64,000 nt of DNA from positions 17,017 to 81,016 of the forward strand of contig NZ_LQOL01000047.1 of the NCBI RefSeq assembly GCF_002101555.1. The letters run 5' to 3'. Position numbers and translations under genes: made by a program. The notes below the pieces were generated by a model. That model saw only the letters and a program-made list of their open reading frames with translations. It was not told the origin of the DNA and ran no database searches. The stretch is from Mycolicibacterium canariasense. GTDB lineage: Bacteria; Actinomycetota; Actinomycetes; Mycobacteriales; Mycobacteriaceae. Below are positions 31,663-40,522 of this stretch, in pieces; position 1 is the first letter of the stretch; every line of letters starts with the position of its first letter.

Positions 31663-32721
31663 TCAGCGGGGGAGGCCCAGTGCCGCCGGTGCCACCGTGC
31701 CGGCACCCGGGCCCATCGGCCCGGTGGCCAGCGCCGCCGCCGGTGTCGCGGGAGCCGCCGGTGCGGCCGGTACCGCGGGTGCGGCGGGGGCCGGGGCGGC
31801 CCCCGGAACGGCGGGTGTGGCCGGTGCCGCGGCGGGTACGGCACCGGGCGGCAGCACCTTGAACCCGTTGATGATCGCGTCGGTGGCCTCCCCGGAGGCG
31901 ACCGAGACACTCGCCCCGGTCGTCACCGCGAGCGACACCAGGTAGCGGTCCGGTCCGGCGGTGGCGATCAGGTTGTGCCGCGACGTGTTGAGCGTCATGT
32001 TGTTCTCGCGGTACGTGCCTTCGATCCACGAGGTGGGCACGTCGTTGATGATGGAGATCCGGCCGTCGGTGGGACGCCAGGCGGCCAGCTGCTGGCTGTC
32101 GACGAATCCGTGCCGGATGGCTTCGCGCGGATCGAAATCGCCGACCAGCTTGTAGATCACCACCTGGGCGTTCGAGGTGTACAGACCATCCCCGCCGACC
32201 CGGTCGGCGATCACCGCGAAAGCGTCCGGAACGTTCGGGTCGGGCACCTGCGACCAGCCGGGCGGCATCGGCAGCACGATGTGCAGCGCCTTGAAATCGC
32301 GGGCCGACTGCGGCTCCAGGGTCACGCCCTTGGACGTGAGGTAGTCCTTGATGGTGCCCGAGTTGTCCGGGTTGAGCGGGATGGCGACCGGCTGGGTGAT
32401 CGCCTGGGTGACCGGGGCGGTGCCGGCCGGGGCCATCATGGCGCCGGCGGCAGCGGGCGCGATCGGGGCGGCCGGGCTGCCGGCCAGCCCGGCGGCGGGG
32501 ACACTCGCCGCCTGCGCAGGCGCCAGTGGGCCGGCGTTCGGGGCGACGGTGACCGTCTGGGTGACGGTGGCCGGCGCGGGCAGCACGGGTTGCGGTGCCA
32601 GCGGTTCGGCGCCGGCGGTGTTGCCTGCCAGCCCGACCACACCGGCCAGCCCGGCTGCAGTGCCGGCGATCACAATCCGCCAACGGTGCCGCGCGGTCGG
32701 CTTGACGGCCATCTCCCTCAT
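31663..32721 (-). CDS. mtc28: Secreted proline-rich antigen Mtc28 (LpqN/LpqT-like)
   Basis: 352-aa exported protein of the mycobacterial proline-rich 28-kDa antigen family. The N-terminal signal peptide (RIVIAGTAAGLAGVVGLAGN, cleaved near AGA-EP) is followed by a Pro/Ala-rich linker. A folded domain of about 150 residues comes next, with FKALHIVLPMPPGWSQVPDP, NAQVVIYKLVGDFDPREAI and WIEGTYRENNMTLNTSRHN. It ends in a long Ala/Pro-rich tail. This domain type (LpqN) interacts with envelope biogenesis proteins. An alternative ATG lies three codons downstream at 32712. Confidence 0.9.
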   Translation of the reverse strand: MREMAVKPTARHRWRIVIAGTAAGLAGVVGLAGNTAGAEPLAPQPVLPAPATVTQTVTVAPNAGPLAPAQAASVPAAGLAGSPAAPIAPAAAGAMMAPAGTAPVTQAITQPVAIPLNPDNSGTIKDYLTSKGVTLEPQSARDFKALHIVLPMPPGWSQVPDPNVPDAFAVIADRVGGDGLYTSNAQVVIYKLVGDFDPREAIRHGFVDSQQLAAWRPTDGRISIINDVPTSWIEGTYRENNMTLNTSRHNLIATAGPDRYLVSLAVTTGASVSVASGEATDAIINGFKVLPPGAVPAAAPATPAVPGAAPAPAAPAVPAAPAAPATPAAALATGPMGPGAGTVAPAALGLPR

Positions 32722-32883
32722 CTGACGTCGGTCCTTCCCCTGCTCGTTCCCAAGTCAGGCGCCGACTGTATCCATGCCCGCGGCGTGGTCACCAGGGCCG
32801 GAATCGAGCTGCAACCGTGTGCTGACCGCTCTGCAACGCAACCTTTATCAACCCGTGGCCGAAGGCTCCCTCAGCGGCGCTTA

Positions 32884-32889
32884 TACCCT
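32884..32889 (+). promoter_or_regulatory. -10 element for leaderless leuS transcript
   Basis: TACCCT (TANNNT) ends exactly 7 nt before the leuS GTG and there is no Shine-Dalgarno sequence, which points to a leaderless mRNA. The -35 region is weak. Confidence 0.45.
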
Positions 32890-32896
32890 GTTTGGC

Positions 32897-35749
32897 GTGA
32901 CAGACGCCCCGGCCGGCCACGAGACCGCCCCTGATGTTGACGCCCCGAGCCATCGCTACAACGCGGAACTGGCCGGTGCGATAGAGGCCGACTGGCAACA
33001 GCGGTGGCACGCCCTGGGCACGTTCAACGTGCCGAATCCCGTCGGCTCGCTGGCGCCCCCCGACGGCGGCTCGGTGCCCGCGGACAAGATGTTCGTCCAG
33101 GACATGTTCCCGTATCCGTCCGGTGAGGGCCTGCACGTCGGGCATCCGCTGGGCTATATCGCCACCGACGTGTACGCGCGCTACTTCCGGATGACGGGCC
33201 GCAACGTGCTGCACGCGCTGGGCTTCGACGCGTTCGGCCTGCCCGCCGAGCAGTACGCGGTGCAGACCGGGACCCACCCGCGTACCCGCACCGAGGCCAA
33301 TATCGTCAACTTCCGGCGTCAGCTGGGGCGCCTGGGCCTGGGCCACGACACCCGGCGCAGCTTCGCCACCACCGATGTCGACTTCTACAAGTGGACACAG
33401 TGGATCTTCCTGCAGATCTACAACGCCTGGTTCGATCAGGACCTCAAGCGGGCCCGCCCCATCGCCGAATTGGTCGACGAGTTCGCCTCGGGCACCCGGG
33501 CGCTACCCGACGGCCGGGACTGGGCCGCCCTGTCGGACGCCGAGCGGGCCGACGTGGTGGACGGCTACCGGCTGGTCTACCGGGCCGACTCGATGGTCAA
33601 CTGGTGCCCCGGGTTGGGCACCGTGCTGGCCAACGAAGAGGTCACCGCCGACGGCCGCAGTGACCGCGGAAACTTCCCGGTGTTCCGGAAACGCTTGCGG
33701 CAGTGGATGATGCGCATCACCGCCTACTCCGACCGGCTGCTCGACGACCTGGACGTGCTGGACTGGCCGGACAAGGTCAAGACCATGCAGCGCAACTGGA
33801 TCGGCCGGTCCACCGGTGCGGCGGTGGAATTCCGCACGCCGGCAGGTGACGTCGAGGTGTTCACCACCCGGCCGGACACCCTGTTCGGCGCCACCTACCT
33901 GGTGCTGGCGCCCGAGCACGACCTGGTGGACGCGCTGGTCGCGCCCGAATGGCCGGACGGTGTGGACGACCGCTGGACCTACGGCTCGGCCACCCCGGCC
34001 GCGGCGGTGGCGGCCTACCGCGCGGCGATCGCGGCCAAGTCGGATCTGGAACGCCAGGAGAACAAGACCAAGACCGGCGTGTTCCTCGGCGCGTATGCCA
34101 CCAATCCGGTCAACGGCGCCCAGGTTCCGGTCTTCATCGCCGACTACGTGCTGGCCGGCTACGGTACCGGCGCGATCATGGCGGTGCCCGGTCACGACCA
34201 GCGGGACTGGGAGTTCGCCACCGAGTTCGGTCTGCCGATCGTGGAAGTCATTGCCGGCGGCGATGTTTCGGAGCAGGCGTATTCCGGCGACGGTGAGCTC
34301 ATCAACTCCGGCTACCTCGACGGGCTGGCCGTGCCCGCCGCCAAGGAGGCGGTGGTGGCCCGGCTGGAGGCCGACGGCCGCGGCCGGTCCCGGGTGGAAT
34401 ACAAGCTGCGCGACTGGCTGTTCGCCCGCCAGCGCTACTGGGGTGAGCCGTTCCCGATCGTCTACGACGCCGACGGCCGCGCCCACGCGCTACCGGAATC
34501 GGCTCTGCCGGTGGACCTTCCGGATATCCCGGACTATGCGCCGGTGTCCTTCGACCCGGACGACGCCGACAGCGAACCGTCGCCGCCGTTGGGCAAGGCC
34601 ACCGACTGGGTGCACGTCGAACTCGACCTCGGGAACGGTCTGCAGACCTACACCCGCGACACCAACGTGATGCCGCAGTGGGCCGGCAGCTCCTGGTACG
34701 AGCTGCGTTACACCGACCCGCAGAATCCGGATGAACTGTGCGCCAAGGAGAACGAGGCGTACTGGATGGGTCCGCGGCCGGAGATCCACGGGCCTGACGA
34801 CCCGGGCGGCGTCGACCTGTACGTCGGCGGTGTCGAGCACGCGGTGCTGCACCTGCTGTACTCGCGGTTCTGGCACAAGGTGCTCTACGACCTGGGCCAC
34901 GTCAGCTCGGCGGAGCCCTACCGGCGGTTGGTCAACCAGGGCTACATCCAGGCGTTCGCCTACACCGATGCCCGCGGCAGCTATGTGCCCGCCGCCGAAG
35001 TGGTTGAGCGTGAAGGCAAGTTCTACTATCACGATCAAGAGGTCAACCAGGAATTCGGCAAGATCGGCAAGAGCCTGAAGAACTCGGTGTCGCCGGACGA
35101 GATCTGCGACGCCTACGGGGCGGACACCCTGCGTGTCTACGAGATGTCGATGGGCCCGCTGGAGGCGTCGCGGCCGTGGGCCACCAAGGACGTGGTCGGC
35201 GCGCACCGGTTCCTGCAGCGGGTGTGGCGCACCGTCGTCGACGAGACCACCGGCGGGCAGCGGGTCGTCGAGCACGAGGCATTGTCGCAGGACACCCTGC
35301 GCATCCTGAACAAGACGATCGCCGGCGTGGCGGAAGACTATGCGGCACTGCGCAACAACACCGCCGCGGCCAAACTCATCGAGTACACCAACCATCTCAC
35401 CAAGGAGGGGGTGGCCGCCCGCGCGGCCATCGAGCCGCTGGTGCTGATGGTCGCCCCGCTGGCGCCGCACCTGGCCGAGGAGCTGTGGCGCCGGCTCGGC
35501 CACGACACCTCGCTGGCGCACGGGCCGTTCCCGGTCGCCGACGAGCGCTATCTGGTCGACGACACCGTCGAGTTGCCGGTCCAGGTGAACGGGAAGGTGC
35601 GGGGCAAGATCACCGTCGCCGCCGACGCCGACAGGACGGCGCTGGAGGAGGCGGCGCTGGCCGACGAGAAGGTGTTGGCGTTCCTGGACGGCGCCATCCC
35701 GAAGAAGGTCATCGTGGTGCCGGGACGGCTGGTCAACCTGGTCGTCTGA
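32897..35749 (+). CDS. leuS: Leucyl-tRNA synthetase
   Basis: 950-aa class I synthetase charging tRNA-Leu. The HIGH motif appears as [12 protein letters not shown] at about residues 73-84 and the KMSKS motif as [10 protein letters not shown] near 720. The CP1 editing domain is present between about 230 and 430, including the [16 protein letters not shown] segment with its editing Asp. The start is the GTG at 32897-32899 ([12 protein letters not shown]), giving a family-length protein; the open frame upstream is dissimilar. Divergent from mtc28. Confidence 0.96.
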   Translation: MTDAPAGHETAPDVDAPSHRYNAELAGAIEADWQQRWHALGTFNVPNPVGSLAPPDGGSVPADKMFVQDMFPYPSGEGLHVGHPLGYIATDVYARYFRMTGRNVLHALGFDAFGLPAEQYAVQTGTHPRTRTEANIVNFRRQLGRLGLGHDTRRSFATTDVDFYKWTQWIFLQIYNAWFDQDLKRARPIAELVDEFASGTRALPDGRDWAALSDAERADVVDGYRLVYRADSMVNWCPGLGTVLANEEVTADGRSDRGNFPVFRKRLRQWMMRITAYSDRLLDDLDVLDWPDKVKTMQRNWIGRSTGAAVEFRTPAGDVEVFTTRPDTLFGATYLVLAPEHDLVDALVAPEWPDGVDDRWTYGSATPAAAVAAYRAAIAAKSDLERQENKTKTGVFLGAYATNPVNGAQVPVFIADYVLAGYGTGAIMAVPGHDQRDWEFATEFGLPIVEVIAGGDVSEQAYSGDGELINSGYLDGLAVPAAKEAVVARLEADGRGRSRVEYKLRDWLFARQRYWGEPFPIVYDADGRAHALPESALPVDLPDIPDYAPVSFDPDDADSEPSPPLGKATDWVHVELDLGNGLQTYTRDTNVMPQWAGSSWYELRYTDPQNPDELCAKENEAYWMGPRPEIHGPDDPGGVDLYVGGVEHAVLHLLYSRFWHKVLYDLGHVSSAEPYRRLVNQGYIQAFAYTDARGSYVPAAEVVEREGKFYYHDQEVNQEFGKIGKSLKNSVSPDEICDAYGADTLRVYEMSMGPLEASRPWATKDVVGAHRFLQRVWRTVVDETTGGQRVVEHEALSQDTLRILNKTIAGVAEDYAALRNNTAAAKLIEYTNHLTKEGVAARAAIEPLVLMVAPLAPHLAEELWRRLGHDTSLAHGPFPVADERYLVDDTVELPVQVNGKVRGKITVAADADRTALEEAALADEKVLAFLDGAIPKKVIVVPGRLVNLVV

Positions 35750-35933
35750 GCGCGACCGCCGGGCGGCGGGGAGCAATCCCCACCGTTCGGTTAGTTTCTG
35801 CCACGGATGTGCAGACATTCGCCCTCGCGCATATCGACGCGCGGATACTGGATGCCAGGGCCGCGCTGTTGCGGCGGAAATCCCGTCTGAGAGAACGACT
35901 TACGGTATTCGCGGTCCCAGTCTGGAGTGCGCG

Positions 35934-37148
35934 GTGTCTGACAACCGAATCGTCGTCTACAAGGGCCCGGGCAAGGTCGCCGTCGAGACGTTGCCCTATC
36001 CCAAACTCGAAGTCCCCGCCGAGGTCGCCGATGCGATGGGAATGAGTCGCAAGGCGGACCACGGCGTCATCCTCAAGTGCGTGTCGACCAACATCTGCGG
36101 GTCCGACCAGCACATGGTGCGCGGGCGCACCACCGCGCCGGTCGGCCAGACGCTCGGTCACGAGATCACCGGTGAGATCGTCGAAAAGGGTTCCGACGTC
36201 CAATTTCTCGACGTCGGCGACATCTGCTCGGTGCCGTTCAACATCGCCTGCGGACGCTGCCGCAACTGCCGCGAGGGCCAGACGGGCATCTGCCTGAACG
36301 TCAATCCTGCCCGGGCCGGGTCGGCCTACGGGTACGTCGACATGGGTGGCTGGCTCGGTGGGCAGGCCGACTACGTCATGGTGCCGTTCGCCGACTTCAA
36401 CCTGCTCAAGTTCCCCGATCGTGATGCCGCGCTGGCCAAGATCCGCGATCTCACCATGTTGTCGGACATTTTCCCCACCGGCTACCACGGAGCCAAGACC
36501 GCGGGCGTCACCACGGGGTCGACGGTGTACGTCGCCGGCGCCGGCCCGGTCGGTCTGGCCGCGGCGTACTCGGCGCACCTGCTCGGCGCCGCCGTGGTGA
36601 TCGTCGGCGACCTCAATGCCGACCGGCTCAAGCAGGCCGAATCCTTCGGCTGCGAGACCGTCGACATCAGCGCCGATGCCACGCTGGAAGAACAGATCGC
36701 CGACATCCTGAACACCGATGAGGTGGACTGCGCCGTCGACGCGGTGGGATTCGAGGCCAGCGGTCACGGCCACGGCGCCGGGGAGCAGCCCGCCGCCGTG
36801 TTGAATTCGATCATGAACGTCACGCGCGCCGGCGGATCGTTGGGCATCCCCGGCCTGTACGTGACGGGCGATCCGGGCGGCACCGACGACGACGCCAAGC
36901 ACGGCACGCTCAAGGTGCGCCTGGGCCTGGGCTGGGCCAAGAGCCACAGCTTCTACACCGGTCAGTGCCCGGTGCTGAAGTACAACCGCGGTCTGATGAT
37001 GAGCATCCTGCACGACAAGGCCCACATTGCGGATGCGGTGAACGCGACCGTCATCGGCCTGGACAAGGCACCGGAGGGGTACGCCGCGTTCGACTCGGGG
37101 GTGGCCCAGAAGTTCGTGCTCGACCCGCACGGCATGGTGCCGGCCTGA
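35934..37148 (+). CDS. fdhA: Glutathione-independent formaldehyde dehydrogenase (zinc alcohol dehydrogenase family)
   Basis: 404-aa medium-chain dehydrogenase resembling the Pseudomonas glutathione-independent formaldehyde dehydrogenase, which retains tightly bound NAD and can dismutate aldehydes. Catalytic zinc ligands are in STNICGSDQHMV and LGHEITGEI. The structural zinc Cys cluster is CGRCRNCREGQTGIC. The nucleotide-binding motif is VYVAGAGPVGLAAAYSA. The typical insertion WAKSHSFYTGQCPVLKYNR is present. GTG start with GGAG 6 nt upstream. This gene is not between leuS and the MarR gene in M. tuberculosis. Confidence 0.85.
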   Translation: MSDNRIVVYKGPGKVAVETLPYPKLEVPAEVADAMGMSRKADHGVILKCVSTNICGSDQHMVRGRTTAPVGQTLGHEITGEIVEKGSDVQFLDVGDICSVPFNIACGRCRNCREGQTGICLNVNPARAGSAYGYVDMGGWLGGQADYVMVPFADFNLLKFPDRDAALAKIRDLTMLSDIFPTGYHGAKTAGVTTGSTVYVAGAGPVGLAAAYSAHLLGAAVVIVGDLNADRLKQAESFGCETVDISADATLEEQIADILNTDEVDCAVDAVGFEASGHGHGAGEQPAAVLNSIMNVTRAGGSLGIPGLYVTGDPGGTDDDAKHGTLKVRLGLGWAKSHSFYTGQCPVLKYNRGLMMSILHDKAHIADAVNATVIGLDKAPEGYAAFDSGVAQKFVLDPHGMVPA

Positions 37149-37152
37149 CCCG

Positions 37153-37818
37153 TCACCGGGGCCGTACCACGATCTCGTGCACGTGGCCGTCCGGCGGGGT
37201 GGCCACCGCGTGTGCGACGAGTTCGGCGACGGTCTCCGGTCGCAGGAACCGGTGCGGCTGATAGTCCTTCTCCTCGTAGGCGACCAGGTCGCGCTGCATC
37301 TCGGAGTCGGTACGGCCCGGGAACACCGACGTCACCCGTAGCGACGGTTCGTCGGCGCGCAGCGAATCGGCGAACGCCCGCAACGCGAATTTGCTCGCCG
37401 AGTAGGACGCCATCCCGGCCGACACGGTGCGGCCGGCGCCGGAGTTGATGAACACCACGTGCCCGCGTGCGGCCCGCAGCGCCGGCAACAACGCCAGTGT
37501 CAGGGCCACCGCGCCGGTGACGTTCACCTCGAAGCTCGCTCGCCACTGCTCGGCGGTGGACTCGGCCACCCGCCCCGGATAGAGCACGCCGGCGTTGTGC
37601 ACCAGCACGTCGAGTTCGGCCAGCACCTCGGTGGCGGACTCGATCGACTCCGGGTCGGTGAGCTCCAGCGGCCAGGTGGGGGCGCCGAGGCGCTCGGCGA
37701 GCGCGTCCAGGCGTGCCGACGGGCGGCCGGCCAGCAGCAGGGTGTGGGTGGGGGCGAGCGCGGCGGCGATGGCGGAACCGATACCGCCGGCGGCACCGGT
37801 GATCAATGCGGTCGGCAC
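37153..37818 (-). CDS. Short-chain dehydrogenase/reductase
   Basis: 221-aa classical SDR. The NAD(P) motif TGAAGGIGSAIA follows the start, NAG appears in LVHNAGVLYPGRV, and the catalytic residues are in FINSGAGR and YSASKFALRAF (Tyr-x3-Lys). The start is taken as the GTG at 37816-37818 (VPTALITGAAGG), since the upstream frame has no SDR similarity. Substrate unknown. It is convergent with the formaldehyde dehydrogenase gene and divergent from the hydrolase gene. Confidence 0.85.
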   Translation of the reverse strand: MPTALITGAAGGIGSAIAAALAPTHTLLLAGRPSARLDALAERLGAPTWPLELTDPESIESATEVLAELDVLVHNAGVLYPGRVAESTAEQWRASFEVNVTGAVALTLALLPALRAARGHVVFINSGAGRTVSAGMASYSASKFALRAFADSLRADEPSLRVTSVFPGRTDSEMQRDLVAYEEKDYQPHRFLRPETVAELVAHAVATPPDGHVHEIVVRPR

Positions 37819-37886
37819 AGTGTCGAGGGTAGCGATCTGCCCGGTCCAATCTGCACGATGCCGCCCGGCGTCGCATGATGGATGCG

Positions 37887-39227
37887 ATGCCACCCGATCC
37901 GAGCTTTGCGCCCACGCAGCTGGCCGCCCGCGCCGCCTATCTGCTGCGCGGTAACGACCTGGGCGTGATGACCACCGCGGCCCCGTTGCTGTACCCGCAC
38001 ATGTGGAGCTGGGATGCCGCGTTCGTCGCCATCGGTCTGGCGCCGCTGAGCGTCGAGCGGGCCGTCGTCGAACTGGACACGCTCCTGTCGGCGCAGTGGC
38101 GCAACGGCATGATTCCGCACATCGTCTTCGCCAACGGGGTCGACGGGTACTTCCCCGGGCCCGCCCGCTGGGCCACTTCGGCGCTGGCCGCCAACGCCTC
38201 ACGGGTACGGCACACCTCGGGCATCACCCAGCCGCCGGTGCACGCCATCGCCGTGCAGCGGATCCTGGACCATGCCAAGACCAGGGGCCGCAGCACCCGG
38301 GCGGTGGCCGAGGCGTTCCTGGACCGGCGTTGGGCCGATCTGGTCCGCTGGCATCGCTGGCTGGCCGAGTGCCGCGACCAGCAGAGCCGCGGACGGGTCA
38401 CGCTGTACCACGGCTGGGAATCCGGGATGGACAACTCGCCGCGCTGGGACAGCGCCTATGCCAACGTGATTCCCGGCAACGTGCCGGAATACCAGCGCGA
38501 GGACAACAAGATCAACACCGACGCCACCCAGCGCCCGTCGGACCTGGAGTACGACCGTTATCTGTGGCTGCTGGAGGAGATGAAGTCGGCCCGCTACGAC
38601 GACGAGTTGCTACCCAAGGTGATGAGCTTCGCCGTGGAGGACGTGTTCGTCTCGGCGGTGTTCTCGGTGGCCTGCACCGTGCTGGCCGAGATCGGCGAGG
38701 ACTACAAGCGCCCGCTCGCCGACGTCCGCGAGCTGTACTCGTGGGCCGACCGGTTCCGCACCGGCGTGGTCGAGACCGCCGATGAACGAACCGGCGCGGC
38801 AAGGGATTTCGATGTCCGGGCCGAGAAATGGGTGGCCACCGAGACCGTCGCGCAGTTCGCCCCGTTGTTGTGCGGCGGGCTGCCGCACGACAAGGAACGC
38901 GCCCTGCTGAAACTGCTTGAGGGGCCGCGCTTCTGCGGTCACCCGGACCTGAAGTACGCGCTGATCCCGTCCACCTCGCCGGTGTCCCGGGACTTCCGGC
39001 CGCGCGAGTACTGGCGGGGTCCGGTGTGGCCGGTGATGACGTGGCTGTTCTCGTGGTGCTTCGCCCGGCGCGGCTGGGCCGAGCGGTCGTCGGTGCTGCG
39101 CCGGGAAGGTCTGCGCCAAGCCAGCGACGGCACCTTCGCCGAGTACTACGAGCCGTTCACCGGCGAGCCGCTCGGCAGCATGCAGCAGTCCTGGACGGCG
39201 GCCGCCGTGCTGGACTGGCTGGGCTAG
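37887..39227 (+). CDS. ggh: Glucosylglycerate hydrolase (GH63)
   Basis: 446-aa glycoside hydrolase closely matching the glucosylglycerate hydrolase of Mycolicibacterium hassiacum, which releases glucose and glycerate from the compatible solute glucosylglycerate, for example when nitrogen stress ends. Characteristic stretches are YPHMWSWDAAFVAIGLAPLS, YHGWESGMDNSPRWDSAYAN and GSMQQSWTAAAVLDWLG. The start is chosen at the third ATG (37887, MPPDPSFAPTQLAARAAY) by alignment from memory; ATGs at 37875 and 37878 are alternatives. It overlaps the convergent MarR gene by 4 nt. Confidence 0.88.
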   Translation: MPPDPSFAPTQLAARAAYLLRGNDLGVMTTAAPLLYPHMWSWDAAFVAIGLAPLSVERAVVELDTLLSAQWRNGMIPHIVFANGVDGYFPGPARWATSALAANASRVRHTSGITQPPVHAIAVQRILDHAKTRGRSTRAVAEAFLDRRWADLVRWHRWLAECRDQQSRGRVTLYHGWESGMDNSPRWDSAYANVIPGNVPEYQREDNKINTDATQRPSDLEYDRYLWLLEEMKSARYDDELLPKVMSFAVEDVFVSAVFSVACTVLAEIGEDYKRPLADVRELYSWADRFRTGVVETADERTGAARDFDVRAEKWVATETVAQFAPLLCGGLPHDKERALLKLLEGPRFCGHPDLKYALIPSTSPVSRDFRPREYWRGPVWPVMTWLFSWCFARRGWAERSSVLRREGLRQASDGTFAEYYEPFTGEPLGSMQQSWTAAAVLDWLG

Positions 39228-39691
39228 GTGGTCTTCTCGACCGGGGCCTGGTCGGCGAGCCGGTCCAGGGAGCCCAACGCGGCGGCCAGGGTGTGCTGAT
39301 CGTCCTCGCTGAGCTTGCCGACCAGCTCGGCCAGGAACGACCGCCGGGCCTCCAGCGCCTCGCGGTGCTGAACCAGCCCGCGCGGGGTCACCTCGACCAG
39401 CACGGCGCGCAGGTCCGACGGATCACGCGACCGCTTGACCAAGCCCAGTTTCTCCAGCCGGCGGATCGCCACGGTGGTGGTCGGGGTGCGGACCCGCTCG
39501 TGCGCGGCCAGCTCGGTCATCCGGATGGGACCGCAGTCGAGCAGGGTCAGCAGGATCGACAATTGAGCCAGCGTGAGGTCGCCGGCCTGACCCTTGTTGG
39601 TGTCGCCGCGACGCAGCACGGAGAACAGCTTGGAGAGCACCCGCTGGAGCTCTCCGGCCAGCTCAGCGACCTGCGGTTCGGTCTCGACCAT
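39224..39691 (-). CDS. MarR family transcriptional regulator (Rv0042c family)
   Basis: 155-aa winged-helix regulator. The DNA-binding core runs LTLAQLSILLTLLDCGPIRM, TELAAHERVRTPTTTVAIRR, LEKLGLVKRSRDPSDLRAVL (wing). Ligand and targets are unknown. The ABC transporter genes upstream on the same strand (39761-42282) are possible targets, but no operator was identified. Confidence 0.88.
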   Translation of the reverse strand: MVETEPQVAELAGELQRVLSKLFSVLRRGDTNKGQAGDLTLAQLSILLTLLDCGPIRMTELAAHERVRTPTTTVAIRRLEKLGLVKRSRDPSDLRAVLVEVTPRGLVQHREALEARRSFLAELVGKLSEDDQHTLAAALGSLDRLADQAPVEKTT

Positions 39692-39760
39692 AATTCGCTA
39701 GTCTAACCTGTCGGGGCCTGCCAGGTCGGTTCCGCGCCGATTTTCCTCACCACGACGCCC

Positions 39761-40522
39761 TCACAGCACCTGCGAGAGGAAGCGGCGTAACCGGTCGGTT
39801 TCGGCGGCCTCGAAGATCTGCTCCGGCGGGCCGGATTCGACCACCTTGCCGTGGTCCATGAACACCACCGCGTCGGCGGTGGACCGGGCGAAGCCCATCT
39901 CATGGGTGACCACCACCATGGTCATCCCGCCGGAGCCGAGTTCGGCGATGAGTTCCAGGATGCCCTTGACCAATTCGGGGTCCAGTGCGGAGGTGGCCTC
40001 GTCGAAGAACATCACCTGCGGCGACATCGCCAGCGCCCGGGCGATGGCCACCCGCTGCTGTTGGCCGCCGGACAGTGTCGACGGACGCACATCGGCCTTG
40101 TGCCGCAGGCCAACCCGATCCAGCTGAGCCAGTCCCAGCTCGCGGGCGGCGTCGGCGGACATGCCCTTGAGCTTGCGCGGTGCCAGCGTGACGTTGTCCA
40201 GCACCGTGCGGTGCGGAAACAGGTTGAACTGCTGGAACACCATGCCGATTCGTTGCCGCAGCGCATCCGGATTGTCGGCCAGCACCGACCGGCCGTCGAG
40301 CAGGATGTCGCCCCGGTCCGGTTCGTAGAGCCGGTTCAGGGTGCGCAGCAGCGTCGACTTCCCCGACCCGGACGGTCCGATCACCACGGCGGTGCTGCCC
40401 GCGGGCACCTGCAGGTCCACCCCGCGCAGCACCGCGTTGGGTCCGAACGACAGGTGGATGTCCTTGGCGCCCAGGGAAACCGCGATTTTCCCCGTCGCTT
40501 CGCTCGCCCCTGGATCGGCCAT
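39761..40522 (-). CDS. glnQ: Polar amino acid ABC transporter ATP-binding protein
   Basis: 253-aa GlnQ-type ATPase. Walker A VIGPSGSGKSTLLRTLN, Q-loop GMVFQQFNLFPH, signature TLSGGQQQRVAIARALA, Walker B VMFFDEATSALDPE and H-loop VVVTHEMGFARS are all intact. It is preceded by the fused binding-protein/permease gene with a one-base overlap at 40522, forming a complete two-gene importer, probably for glutamine/glutamate or another polar amino acid. Confidence 0.88.
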   Translation of the reverse strand: MADPGASEATGKIAVSLGAKDIHLSFGPNAVLRGVDLQVPAGSTAVVIGPSGSGKSTLLRTLNRLYEPDRGDILLDGRSVLADNPDALRQRIGMVFQQFNLFPHRTVLDNVTLAPRKLKGMSADAARELGLAQLDRVGLRHKADVRPSTLSGGQQQRVAIARALAMSPQVMFFDEATSALDPELVKGILELIAELGSGGMTMVVVTHEMGFARSTADAVVFMDHGKVVESGPPEQIFEAAETDRLRRFLSQVL

